In this document: positions 47,488-61,738 of the stretch, one piece after another | How positions within the stretch are numbered: the first letter of the stretch is position 1 | How the letters are laid out: the number at the start of each line of letters is the position of its first letter | From: Mercurialis annua | Lineage: Eukaryota > Streptophyta > Magnoliopsida > Malpighiales > Euphorbiaceae | Direction: 5' to 3' | Assembly: GCF_937616625.2 (NCBI RefSeq) | Contig: NC_065576.1 | Coordinates: forward strand, 27,897,128-27,961,127 | Length of the DNA stretch: 64,000 nucleotides | Notes under the pieces: generated by a model | What the model saw: the letters and a program-made list of their open reading frames with translations, nothing else | The model's database searches: none | Told to the model about the DNA's origin: nothing | Made by a program: the position numbers and the translations under genes

Positions 47488-50400
47488 CAAATCCAAACGT
47501 TTCACCTTTTTAGAGATATAAGCCAAACGTTTACAAACGTTACGAAACAAATTGAAACGTTTCACCTTTCTAGCGATTTAAGCCAAACATTTACAAACGC
47601 TACGAAACAAATCCAAACGTTTCGCCTTTTTAGCAATTAAAGACAAACGTTTACAAGCGTTGCGAAACAAATCCAAATGTTTTCCCTTTTTAGCGATTTA
47701 AGCCAAACGTTTACAAACGTTCCGAAACTAATCCAATCGTTTCACCTTTTTAACAATTTATCCAAGCGTTTCACCTTTTCAGCAATCTAAGCCAAACGTT
47801 TACAAACGTTACAAAACAAATCTAAGCGTTTCACCTTTTTAGCAATTTAAGCCAATCGTTTACAAACGTTACGAAACAAATCCACAAACGTTACGAAACA
47901 AAACCAAACGCTTCACCTTTTTAGCGATTTAAGCCAGCCGTTTACAAATGATTCGAAACAAATCCAAACGTTTCCTCATTTTAGCGATTTAAGACAAACG
48001 TTTAAAACGTTACTAAACAAATCCAAACGCTTCACCTTTTAAGCGATTTATGCCAAACGTTTACAAACGTTACGAAATAAATCCAAACGTTTCACCTCTT
48101 TAGCGGTTGAAACTAAACGTTTACAAACGTTACGAAACAAATCTAAACATGTCACATTTGTAGCAATTTAAGCCAAACGTTACGAAACAAAAACCAAGCG
48201 TTTCACCTTTTTAGCAATTTAAGCGAAACGTTTACAAACTTAACGAAACAAATCCAAGCGTTTCACCTTTTTAGCAATTTAAGCCAAACATTTACAAACT
48301 TTACGAACCAAATCCAAGTGTTTCACCTTTTTAGGAATTTAAGCTAAACGTTCTGAAACAAATCCAAGAATTTCACCTTTCTAGTAATTTAAGCCGAACG
48401 TTTACAAATGGTACGAAACAAATCCAAATACAAACGGTACGAAACAAATCCAAACATTTAAGATAAACGTTAAAAAACGTTACAAAACGAATCCAAACAT
48501 TTCACCTTTTTAACGATTTAGGCCAAACGTTTACAAACGGTACAAAACAAATCCAAACATTTCACCTTTTTAGCGATTTAAGCCAAACGTTTTCAAAGGT
48601 TATGTAACAAATCCAAATGTTTCACCTTTTTAGCAATTAAAGCAAAAAACGTTTACAAATGTTACGGAACAAATCCAAACGTTTCACCTTTTTATCAATT
48701 TAAGCCAAACGTTTACAAACTTTACGAAACAAATCCAAGCGTTTCACCTTTTTAGCAATTTAAGCCAAACATTTATAAACATTACGAAACAAATTAAAAT
48801 GTTTCGCCTTTTTAGCAATTTAAGCCAAACATTTACAAACGTTACGAAAGAAATCCAAACTTTTCCCCTTTTTAGCGACTTAAGCCAAACGTTACGAAAC
48901 AAAAACCAAGCGTTTCACCTTTTTAGCAATTTAAGCGAAACGTTTACAAACTTAACGAAACAAATCCAAGCGTTTCACCTTTTTAGCAATTTAAGCCAAA
49001 CATTTACAAACTTTACGAACCAAATCCAAGTGTTTCACCTTTTTAGGAATTTAAGCTAAACGTTCTGAAACAAATCCAAGAATTTCACCTTTCTAGTAAT
49101 TTAAGCCAAACGTTTACAAATGGTACGAAACATATCCAAATACAAACGGTACGAAACAAATCCAAACATTTAAGATAAACGTTAAAAAACGTTACAAAAC
49201 GAATCCAAACATTTCACCTTTTTAACGATTTAGGCCAAACGTTTACAAACGGTACAAAACAAATCCAAACATTTCACCTTTTTAGCGATTTAAGCCAAAC
49301 GTTTTCAAAGGTTATGTAACAAATCCAAATGTTTCACCTTTTTAGCAATTAAAGCAAAAAACGTTTACAAATGTTACGGAACAAATCCAAACGTTTCACC
49401 TTTTTATCAATTTAAGCCAAACGTTTACAAACTTTACGAAACAAATCCAAGCGTTTCACCTTTTTAGCAAATTAAGGCAAACGTTTACAAACGTTACGAA
49501 ACAAATCCAAACGTTTCACCTTTTTAGCGATTTAAGCCAAACGTTTACAAACGATACGAAACAAATCCAAACGTTTCACCTTTTTAGAAATTTAAGCCAA
49601 ACGTTTACAAATGTTACGAAACAAATCCTAGCGTTTATCCTTTTTAGCAATTTATGTCAAACGTTTATAAATGTTACGAAACAAATAAAAGCGTTTCACC
49701 TTGTTACCAATTTAAGCCAAACGTTTACAAAGGTTACGAAACAAATTTAAATGTTTCACCTTTTGACGATTTAAGCCAAATCGTTGAAAAACGATACGAA
49801 ACAAATCCAAACGTTTCACCTTTTTAGCGATTTAAGACAAATGTTTACAAACGTTATGAAACAAATCCAAATGTTTCATCTTTTTAGCGATTTAAGCCAA
49901 ATGTTTAAAAACGTTATGAAACAAATCCAAACGTTTTACCTTTTTAGCAATTTAAGCCAAACATTTACAAACATTAGGAAACAAATCCAAATGTTTCACC
50001 TTTTTAGCGATTTATGACAAACGTTTAAAAACGTTACGAAACAAAACCAGACGTTTCACCTTTTTAGCGATTTAAGCTAAATGTTTACAAACGTTACGAA
50101 ACAAATCCAAATGTTTCACCTTTTTAGCGATTTAAGCCAAATGTTTACAAACGTTACGAAACAAATCCAAACGTTTCACCTTTTTAGCGATTTAAGCCAA
50201 ATGTTTACAAACGTTACGAAACAAATCCAAATATTTCACCTTTTTAGCGATTTAAGCCAAACGTTTACAAATGTTACGAAACAAATCCAAACGTTTCACC
50301 TTCTTAGCGATTTAAGTCAAACGTTTACAAATGTTGCGAAACAAATCCAAATGTTTCACCTTTTTAGCGATTTAAGGCAAACGTTTTTTAACGTTACGAA

Positions 50401-52826
50401 ACATAGCCAAACGTTTAAAATGTTAGGAAACAAATCCAAACGCTTCACATTTTTAGCGATTTAAGCCAAACATTTACAAATGTTACAAAACAAATCCAAG
50501 CGTTTCTCCTTTTTAGCAATTTATGCCAAAGGTTTACAAACGTTACGAAACAAATCAAACCGTTTCACCTTTTTAGCAATTTAAGCCAAACGTATACAAA
50601 GTTTACGAAACAAATCCAAATGTTTCACCTTTTAACGATTTAAGCCAAACGTTTACAAACGTTACGAAACAAATCCAAACGTTTCATTTTTTTAGTGATT
50701 TAAGCCAGAAATTTATAAACGTTACGAAACTTAACCAAACGTTTAAAACGTTATTAAACAAATCCAAACGTTTCGCATTTTTAGCGATTTAAGCCAAACG
50801 TTTTCAAACGTTATGAAACAAATCCAAGCGTTTCTCTTTTTTAGCAATTTATGCCAAATGTTTACAAACGTTACGAAATAAATCATAGCGTTTCACCTTT
50901 TTAGCAATTTAAGTCAAAAGTTTACAAAGGTTACGAAACAAATCCAAATGTTTCTTCTTTTAACGATTTGAGCCAAACGCTTACAAGCGATACGAAACAA
51001 ATCCAAACGTTTAACCTTTTTAGCGATTTAAGCCAAACGTTTACAAACGTTACAAAACAAATCCAAACGTTTCTCCTTTTTAGCGATTTAAGCCAAACGT
51101 TTATAAACGTTACAAAAGAAATTTAAACGTTTCACCTTTTTAGCGATTTAAGTCAAACGTTTAATAACGTTATGAAGCAAATACAAACGTTTCACCTTTT
51201 AGCGATTTAAGCCAAACATTTACAAACATTACAAAACATAACCAAACGAATAAAACCTTACGAAACAAATTCAAACATTTCTAATTTTTAGTGATTTAAG
51301 CCAAACGTTTACAAACGTTACGAAGCAAATCCAAGCGTTTCTCCTTTTTATCAATTTAAGCCAAACGTTTATAAACGTTACGAAACAAATCCAAGTGTTT
51401 CACCTTTTTAGCAATTAAGCCAAACGCTTACAAATGTTACGAAACAAATCCAAATGTTTCACCTTTTTAGCGATTTAAGCCAAACGTTTACAAACGTTAC
51501 GAAACAAATCCAAACGTTTCACCTTTTTAGCGATTTAAGCCAAACGCTTACAAACGATACGAAACAAATCCAAACGTTTCACCTTTTTAGAAATTTAAGC
51601 CAAACGTTTACAAACGCTACGAAATAAATCCAAACGTTTCACCTTTTTAGTGATTCGAGCAAAACGTTTACAAACGTTACGAAACAAATGCAAACGTTTC
51701 ATCTTTTTAGCGATTTAAGCCAAACGTTTACAAACGTTAAGAAACAAATCCAAATGTTTCACCTTTTTAGAGATTTAAGCCAAAACGTTACAAACGTTAC
51801 GAAACTTAACCAAACGTTTCACTTTTTTAGTGATTTAAGCCAAAAATTTACAAACGTTACGAAACTTAACCAAACGTTTAAAACGTTATTAAACAAATCC
51901 AAATGTTTCACATTTTTAGCGATTTAAGCCAAACGTTTTCAAACGTTATGAAACAAATCCAAGCGTTTCTCTTTTTTAGCAATTTATGCCAAACGTTTAC
52001 AAACGTTACGAAATAAATCATAGCGTTTCACCTTTTTAGCAATTTAAGTCAAACGTTTACAAAGGTTACGAAACAAATCCAAACGTTTCTTCTTTTAACG
52101 ATTTGAGCCAAACGCTTACAAGCGATACGAAACAAATCCAAACGTTTAACCTTTTTAGCGATTTAAGCCAAACGTTTACAAACGTTACGAAACAAATCCA
52201 AACGTTTCACCTTTTTAGCGTTTTAAGCCGAACGTTCACAAACGTTACGAAACAAAACCAAACGCTTCACCTTTTTAGCGATTTAAGCCAACCGTTTACA
52301 AAGGCTATGAAACAAATCCAAATGTTTCACCTTTTTCGCAATTTAAGCCAAACGTTTACAAACGTTGCGAAACAAATCAAAGCATTTCACCTTTTTTGCA
52401 ATTTAAGCCAAACGTTACAAACGTTACAAAACAAATCCGAACGTTTCACCTTTTTTGCAATTTAAGCCAAACATTTATAAACATTACGAAACAAATTAAA
52501 ATGTTTCGCCTTTTTAGCAATTTAAGCCAAACATTTACAAACGTTACGAAAGAAATCCAAACTTTTCCCCTTTTTAGCGACTTAAGCCAAACGTTTACAA
52601 AACATATCGCCTTTTTAGCAATTTAAGCCAAACGTTTACAAACTTTACGAAACAAATCCAAACTTTTCCCCTTTTTAGCGATTTATGCCAAACGTTTGCA
52701 AACGTTACGAAACAAATCCAAACGTTTCACATTATTAGTGATTGAAACCATACGTTTACAAACGTTACGAAACAAATCTAAACGTTTCACATTTTTAGCA
52801 ATTTAAGCCAAACGTTTAAAAACGTT
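46524..52826. repeat. HOR unit R4 copy 1 (6303 bp)
   Basis: 46524 aligns with 52827 and 47122 with 53425 (6303 bp). Later positions align at 5590 (49784 to 55374, 50081 to 55671, 51688 to 57277), because this copy carries an extra ~713-bp internal duplication at 48181-49470. It contains an R1-like 1135-bp unit at 50968-52102. Confidence 0.85.
48181..49470. repeat. Internal ~712-bp duplication in R4 copy 1
   Basis: 'tacgaaacaaaaaccaagcg' occurs at 48181 and 48893, and the 'aatacaaacggtac' landmark at about 48427 and 49139, both 712 bp apart. The second R4 copy has only one such segment (near 54480-55040). Confidence 0.85.
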
Positions 52827-55800
52827 ATGAAACAAATCCAAACTTTTCCCCTTTTTAGCGATTTAAGCCAAACGTTTGCAAACGTTACAAAACAAATCCA
52901 AACATTTCACCTTTTTAGAGATTTAAGCCAAAAGTTTATATATGTTACGAAACAAATTCAAACGTTTCACCTTTTTAGCGATTTAAGCCAAACATTTAAA
53001 AACGTTACGAAACAAATCCAAACGTTTCGCCTTTTTAGCAATTTAAGCCAAACGTTTACAAACGTTACGAAACAAATCCAAATGTTTCCCCTTTTTAGAG
53101 ATTTAAGCCAAACATTAAAAAACGTTACGAAACAAAACCAAACGTTTAAAAGGTTACGAAACAAATCCAAACATTTCACCTTTTTAGCAATTTATCAAAG
53201 CGTTTCACCTTTTCAGCAATTTAAGCCAAACGTTTACAAACGTTCCAAAACAAATCCAAGCGTTTCACCTTTTTAGCAAGTTAAGCCAAACATTTACAAA
53301 CGTTAAGAAACAAATCCAAACGTTTCACCTTTTCAGCGATTTAAGTCGAACGTTCACAAACGTTACGAAACAAAACCAAACGCTTCACCTTTTTAGCGAT
53401 TTAAGCCAACCGTTTACAAAGGCTATGAAACAAATCCAAATGTTTCACCTTTTTAGCAATTTAAGCCAAACGTTTACAAACGTTGCGAAACAAATCAAAG
53501 CGTTTCACCTTTTTAGCAATTTAAGGCAAAGGTTTACAAACGTTACAAAACAAATCCAAACGTTTCACCTTTTTAGCAATTTAAGCCAAACATTTAAAAA
53601 CATTATGAAACAAATCCAAGCGTTTCGCCTGTTAAGGAATTTAAGCCAAACGTTTACAAACGTTACGAAACAAATCCAAACTTTTCCCCATTTTAGCGAT
53701 TTAATCCAAACGCTTAGAAACATTACGAAACAAAACCAAACGTTTCACCTTTTTAGTGATTTAAGCCAAACTTTTACAAACGTGACAAAACAAATCCAAA
53801 CGTTTCACCTTTTTAGAGATTTAAGCCAAACGTTTACAAACGTTACGAAACAAATTCAAACGTTTCACCTTTCTAGCGATTTAAGCCAAACATTTACAAA
53901 CGCTACGAAACAAATCCAAACGTTTCGCCTTTTTAGCAATTAAAGACAAACGTTTACAAGCGTTGCGAAACAAATCCAAATGTTTTCCCTTTTTAGCGAT
54001 TTAAGCCAAACGTTTACAAACGTTCCGAAACTAATCCAATCGTTTCACCTTTTTAACAATTTATCCAAGCGTTTCACCTTTTCAGCAATCTAAGCCAAAC
54101 GTTTACAAACGTTACAAAACAAATCCAAGCGTTTCACCTTTTTAGCAATTTAAGCCAATCGTTTACAAACGTTACGAAACAAATCCACAAACGTTACGAA
54201 ACAAAACCAAACGCTTCACCTTTTTAGCGATTTAAGCCAGCCGTTTACAACTGATTCGAAACAAATCCAAATGTTTCCCCATTTTAGCGATATAAGACAA
54301 ACATTTAAAACGTTACTAAACAAATCCAAACGCTTCACCTTTTAAGCGATTTATGCCAAACGTTTACAAACGTTACGAAATAAATCCAAACGTTTCACCT
54401 CTTTAGCGGTTGAAACTAAACGTTTACAAACGTTACGAAACAAATCTAAACATGTCACATTTGTAGCAATTTAAGCCAAACGTTACGAAACAAAAACCAA
54501 GCGTTTCAACTTTTTAGCAATTTAAGCGAAACGTTTACAAACTTAACGAAACAAATCCAAGCGTTTCACCTTTTTAGCAATTTAAGCCAAACATTTACAA
54601 ACTTTACGAACCAAATCCAAGTGTTTCACCTTTTTAGGAATTTAAGCTAAACGTTCTGAAACAAATCCAAGAATTTCACCTTTCTAGTAATTTAAGCCAA
54701 ACGTTTACAAATGGTACGAAACAAATCCAAATACAAACAGTACGAAACAAATCCAAACATTTAAGATAAACGTTAAAAAACGTTACAAAACGAATCCAAA
54801 CATTTCACCTTTTTAACGATTTAGGCCAAACGTTTACAAACGGTACAAAACAAATCCAAACATTTCACCTTTTTAGCGATTTAAGCCAAACGTTTTCAAA
54901 GGTTATGTAACAAATCCAAATGTTTCACCTTTTTAGCAATTAAAGCAAAAAACGTTTACAAATGTTACGGAACAAATCCAAACGTTTCACCTTTTTATCA
55001 ATTTAAGCCAAACGTTTACAAACTTTACGAAACAAATCCAAGCGTTTCACCTTTTTAGCAAATTAAGGCAAACGTTTACAAACGTTACGAAACAAATCCA
55101 AACGTTTCACCTTTTTAGCGATTTAAGCCAAACGTTTACAAACGATACGAAACAAATCCAAACGTTTCACCTTTTTAGAAATTTAAGCCAAACGTTTACA
55201 AATGTTACGAAACAAATCCTAGCGTTTATCCTTTTTAGCAATTTATGTCAAACGTTTATAAATGTTACGAAACAAATAAAATCGTTTCACCTTGTTACCA
55301 ATTTAAGCCAAACGTTTACAAAGGTTACGAAACAAATTTAAATGTTTCACCTTTTGACGGTTAAGCCAAATCGTTGAAAAACGATTCGAAACAAATCCAA
55401 ACGTTTCACCTTTTTAGCGATTTAAGACAAATGTTTACAAACGTTATGAAACAAATCCAAATGTTTCATCTTTTTAGCGATTTAAGCCAAATGTTTAAAA
55501 ACGTTATGAAACAAATCCAAACGTTTTACCTTTTTAGCAATTTAAGCCAAACATTTACAAACATTAGGAAACAAATCCAAATGTTTCACCTTTTTAGCGA
55601 TTTATGACAAACGTTTAAAAACGTTACGAAACAAAACCAGACGTTTCACCTTTTTAGCGATTTAAGCTAAATGTTTACAAACGTTACGAAACAAATCCAA
55701 ATGTTTCACCTTTTTAGCGATTTAAGCCAAATGTTTACAAACGTTACGAAACAAATCCAAACGTTTCACCTTTTTAGCGATTTAAGCCAAATGTTTACAA

Positions 55801-58416
55801 ACGTTACGAAACAAATCCAAATATTTCACCTTTTTAGCGATTTAAGCCAAACGTTTACAAATGTTACGAAACAAATCCAAACGTTTCACCTTCTTAGCGA
55901 TTTAAGTCAAACGTTTACAAATGTTGCGAAACAAATCCAAATGTTTCACCTTTTTAGCGATTTAAGGCAAACCTTTTTTAACGTTACGAAACATAGCCAA
56001 ACGTTTAAAATGTTAGGAAACAAATCCAAACGCTTCACATTTTTAGCGATTTAAGCCAAACATTTACAAATGTTACAAAACAAATCCAAGCGTTTCTCCT
56101 TTTTAGCAATTTATGCCAAAGGTTTACAAACGTTACGAAACAAATCAAACTGTTTCACCTTTTTAGCAATTTAAGCCAAACGTATACAAAGTTTACGAAA
56201 CAAATCCAAACGTTTCACCTTTTAACGATTTAAGCCAAACGTTTACAAACGTTACGAAACAAATCCAAACGTTTCATTTTTTTAGTGATTTAAGCCAGAA
56301 ATTTATAAACGTTACGAAACTTAACCAAACGTTTAAAACGTTATTAAACAAATCCAAACGTTTCGCATTTTTAGCGATTTAAGCCAAACGTTTTCAAACG
56401 TTATGAAACAAATCCAAGCGTTTCTCTTTTTAGCAATTTATGCCAAACGTTTACAAACGTTACGAAATAAATCATAGCGTTTAACCTTTTTAGCAATTTA
56501 AGTCAAAAGTTTACAAAGGTTACGAAACAAATCCAAATGTTTCTTCTTTTAACGATTTGAGCCAAACGCTTACAAGCGATACGAAACAAATCCAAACGTT
56601 TAACCTTTTTAGCGATTTAAGCCAAACGTTTACAAACGTTACAAAACAAATCCAAACGTTTCTCCTTTTTAGCGATTTAAGCCAAACGTTTATAAACGTT
56701 ACAAAAGAAATTCAAACGTTTCACCTTTTTAGCGATTTAAGTCAAACGTTTAATAACGTTATGAAGCAAATACAAACGTTTCACCTTTTAGCGATTTAAG
56801 CCAAACATTTACAAACATTACAAAACATAACCCAACGAATAAAACCTTACGAAACAAATTCAAACATTTCTAATTTTTAGTGATTTAAGCCAAACGTTTA
56901 CAAACGTTACGAAGCAAATCCAAGCGTTTCTCCTTTTTATCAATTTAAGCCAAACGTTTATAAACGTTACGAAACAAATCCAAGTGTTTCACCTTTTTAG
57001 CAATTAAGCCAAACGCTTACAAATGTTACGAAACAAATCCAAATGTTTCACCTTTTTAGCGATTTAAGCCAAACGTTTACAAACGTTACGAAACAAATCC
57101 AAACGTTTCACCTTTTTAGCGATTTAAGCCAAACGTTTACAAACGATACGAAACAAATCCAAACGTTTCACCTTTTTAGAAATTTAAGCCAAACGTTTAC
57201 AAACGCTACGAAATAAATCCAAACGTTTCACCTTTTTAGTGATTCGAGCAAAACGTTTACAAACGTTACGAAACAAATGCAAACGTTTCATCTTTTTAGC
57301 GATTTAAGCCAAACGTTTACAAACGTTAAGAAACAAATCCAAATGTTTCACCTTTTTAGAGATTTAAGCCAAAACGTTACAAACGTTACGAAACTTAACC
57401 AAACGTTTCACTTTTTTAGTGATTTAAGCCAAAAATTTACAAACGTTACGAAACTTAACCAAACGTTTAAAACATTATTAAACAAATCCACACGTTTCAC
57501 ATTTTTAGCGATTTAAGCCAAACGTTTTCAAACGTTATGAAACAAATCCAAGCGTTTCTCTTTTTTAGCAATTTATGTCAAACGTTTACAAACGTTACGA
57601 AATAAATCATAGCGTTTCACCTTTTTAGCAATTTAAGTCAAACGTTTACAAAGGTTACGAAACAAATCCAAACGTTTCTTCTTTTAACGATTTGAGCCAA
57701 ACGCTTACAAGCGATACGAAACAAATCCAAACGTTTAACCTTTTTAGCGATTTAAGCCAAACGTTTACAAACGTTACGAAACAAATCCAAACGTTTCACC
57801 TTTTTAGCGATTTAAGCCGAACGTTCACAAACGTTACGAAACAAAACCAAACGCTTCACCTTTTTAGCGATTTAAGCCAACCGTTTACAAAGGCTATGAA
57901 ACAAATCCAAATGTTTCACCTTTTTCGCAATTTAAGCCAAACGTTTACAAATGTTGCGAAACAAATCAAGGCATTTCACCTTTTTTGCAATTTAAGCCAA
58001 ACGTTTACAAACGTTACAAAACAAATCCAAACGTTTCACCTTTTTAGCAATTTAAGCCAAACATTTATAAACATTACGAAACAAATTAAAATGTTTCGCC
58101 TTTTTAGCAATTTAAGCCAAACATTTACAAACGTTACGAAAGAAATCCAAACTTTTCCCCTTTTTAGCGACTTAAGCCAAACGTTTACAAAACATATCGC
58201 CTTTTTAGCAATTTAAGCCAAACGTTTACAAACTTTACGAAACAAATCCAAACTTTTCCCCTTTTTAGCGATTTATGCCAAACGTTTGCAAACGTTACGA
58301 AACAAATCCAAACGTTTCACATTTTTAGTGATTGAAACCATACGTTTACAAACGTTACGAAACAAATCTAAACGTTTCACATTTTTAGCAATTTAAGCCA
58401 AACGTTTAAAAACGTT
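52827..58416. repeat. HOR unit R4 copy 2 (5590 bp)
   Basis: 52827 aligns with 58417 at 5590 bp, starting a third, quickly truncated copy. The unit is about 93 monomers long, the largest directly repeated unit in the window. It contains an R1-like 1135-bp unit at 56557-57691. Confidence 0.85.
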
Positions 58417-58935
58417 ATGAAACAAATCCAAACTTTTCCCCTTTTTAGCGATTTAAGCCAATCGTTTGCAAACGTTACAAAACAAATCCAAACATTTCAC
58501 CTTTTTAGAGATTTAAGCCAAAAGTTTATAAATGTTACGAAACAAATTCAAACGTTTCACCTTTTTAGCGATTTAAGCCAAACATTTAAAAACGTTACGA
58601 AACAAATCCAAACGTTTAGCCTTTTTAGCAATTTAAGCCAAACGTTTACAAACGTTACGAAACAAATCCAAATGTTTCCCCTTTTTAGAGATTTAAGCCA
58701 AACATTAAAAAACGTTACGAAACAAAACCAAACGTTTAAAACGTTACGAAACAAATCCAAACATTTCACCTTTTTAGCAATTTATCAAAGCGTTTCACCT
58801 TTTCAGCAATTTAAGCCAAACGTTTACAAACGTTCCAAAACAAATCCAAGCGTTTCACCTTTTTAGCAAGTTAAGCCAAACGTTTACAAACGTTAAGAAA
58901 CAAATCCAAACGTTTCACCTTTTCAGCGATTTAAG
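58417..58935. repeat. HOR unit R4 partial copy 3
   Basis: It follows copy 2 until about 58935, then switches to sequence equivalent to about 57130 onward (57277 to 59084 and 57692 to 59499, both 1807 bp). The switch marks a recombination junction between monomers. Confidence 0.75.
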
Positions 58936-59498
58936 CCAAACGTTCACAAACGATACGAAACAAATCCAAACGTTTCACCTTTTTAGAAATTTAAGCCAAA
59001 CGTTTACAAACGCTACGAAATAAATCCAAACGTTTCACCTTTTTAGTGATTCGAGCAAAACGTTTACAAACGTTGCGAAACAAATGCAAACGTTTCATCT
59101 TTTTAGCGATTTAAGCCAAACGTTTACAAACGTTAAGAAACAAATCCAAATGTTTCACCTTTTTAGAGATTTAAGCCAAAACGTTACAAACGTTACTAAA
59201 CTTAACCAAACGTTTCACTTTTTTAGTGATTTAAGCCAAAAATATACAAACGTTACGAAACTTAACCAAACGTTTAAGACGTTATTAAACAAATCCAAAC
59301 GTTTCACATTTTTAGCGATTTAAGCCAAACGTTTTCAAACGTTATGAAACAAATCCAAGCGTTTCTCTTTTTTAGCAATTTATGCCAAACGTTTACAAAC
59401 GTTACGAAATAAATCATAGCGTTTCACCTTTTTAGCAATTTAAGTCAAACGTTTACTAAGGTTACGAAACAAATCCAAACGTTTCTTCTTTTAACGAT

Positions 59499-61738
59499 TT
59501 GAGCCAAACGCTTACAAGCGATACGAAACAAATCCAAACGTTTAACCTTTTTAGCGATTTAAGCCAAACGTTTACAAACGTTACGAAACAAATCCAAACG
59601 TTTCTCCTTTTTAGCGATTTAAGCCAAACGTTTACAAACGTTACAAAAGAAATTCAAACGTTTCACATTTTTAGCGATATAAGTCAAACGTTTAATAACG
59701 TTATGAAACAAATATAAACGTTTCACCTTTTAGCGATTTAAGCCAAACATTTACAATCATTACAAAACATAACCAAACGTTTAAAACGTTACGAAATAAA
59801 TTCAAACATTTCTAATTTTTAGTGATTTAAGCCAAACGTTTACAAACGTTACGAAACAAATCCAAGCGTTTCCCCTTTTTAGCAATTTAAGCCAAACGTT
59901 TATAAACGTTATGAAACAAATCCAAGTGTTTCACCTTTTTAGCAATTAAGCCAAACGCTTACAAATGTTACGAAACAAATCCAAATGTTTCACCTTTTTA
60001 TCGATTTAAGCCAAACGTTTACAAACGTTACGAAACAAATCCAAACGTTTCACCTTTTTAGCGATTTAACCCAAATGTTTAGAAAGGTTGTGAAACAAAT
60101 CCAAAATTTTTACCTTTTGACCAAGTTAAGCCAAACGTTTACAAACAATACGAAACAAATCCAAGCGTTTCACCTTTTTAGCAATTTAATCCAAACGTTT
60201 ACAAACGCTACGAAATAAATCTAAACATTTCACCTTTTTAGCGATTCGAGCAAAACGTTTACAAACGTTACGAAACAAATGCAAACGTTTCAGCTTTTTA
60301 GCGATTTAAGCCAAACGTTTACAAACGTTAAGAAACAAATCCAAATGTTTCACCTTTTTAGAGATTTTAGCCAAAGGTTTACAAACGTTACGAAACAAAT
60401 CCATACGTTTCACCTTTTTAGCGATTTAAGCCAAACGTTTAGAAACGTTACGAAACAAATCCCAACGTTTCCCCTTTTTAGCAATTTAAGCCAAACATTA
60501 CAAACGTTACGAAACAAGTCTAAATGTTGCACCTTTTTAGCAATTTAAGCCAAGCGTTTAAAAACGTTACGAAACAAATCCAAACGTTTCACCTTTTTAG
60601 CGATTTAGGCCAAAAGATTACAAACGTTACGAAACAAATCAAAACATTTCGCCTTTTTAGCGATTTAAGCCAAACGTTTACAAACGTTACATAACAAATC
60701 CAAATGTTTAACCTTTTTAGCGATTTAAGCCAATCGTTTACAAACGTTACGAAATAAAAGAAAACGTTTTACATTTTTAGTGATTTAAGCCAAACCTTTA
60801 CAAACCTGACGAAACAAATCCAAACGTTTCACCTTTTTAGCGATTTAAGCCAAACGTTTTGAAAGGTTGTGAAAAAAATCCAAATTTTTCACTTTTTGAC
60901 CAAGTTAAGCCAAACGTTTACAAACGTTACGAAACAAATCCGACTGTTTCACCTTTTTAGAAATTTAAGCCAGACGTTTACAAATGCTACGAAACAAATC
61001 CAAACGTTTCACCTTTTAAGCGATTCTACGAAACAAATCCAAACGTTTCAGCTTTTTAGCGACTTAAGCCAAACGTTTACAAATGTTACGAAACAAATCC
61101 AAACGTTTCACCTTTTTAGCGATATAAGCCAAAGGTTTACAAACGTTATGAAACAAATCCAAACGTTTCACCTTTTTAGCAATTTAAGCCAAACATTTAT
61201 AAAGTTTACGAAACAAATCCAAACGTTTCGCCTTTTAACGATTTAAGCCAAACGTTTACAAACGTTACGAAACATATCCAAACGTTTCACTTTTTTAGTG
61301 ATTTAAGCAAAAAATTTACAAACGTTTCAAAACAAATCCAAACGTTTCACACTTTTAGCGATTTAAGCCAAACGTTTTCAAACGTTATGAAACAAATCCA
61401 AGCGTTTCTCTTTTTTAGCAATTTATGCCAAACGTTTACAAACGTTACAAAACAAATCATAGCGTTTCACCTTTTTAGCAATTTAAGTCAAACGTTTACA
61501 AAGGTTATGAAACAAATCCAAACGTTTCTTCTTTTAACGATTTGAGCCAAACGCTTACAAGCGATACGAAACAAATCCAAACGTTTAACCTTTTTAGCGA
61601 TTTAAGCCAAACGTTTACAAACGTTACGAAACAAATCCAAACGTTTCTCCTTTTTAGCGATATAAGCCAAACGTTTACAAACGTTACAAAAGAAATTCAA
61701 ACGTTTCACCTTTTTAGCGATTTAAGTCAAATTTTTAA
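59499..61738. repeat. Long-range copy of 35977-38265
   Basis: 35977 aligns with 59499, 36463 with 59985 and 37347 with 60869, all at an offset of 23522 bp. 38069 aligns with 61542 at 23473. Monomer order and rare variants agree, including the one reading GCACCTTTTTAGC after AAATGTT. Confidence 0.85.
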
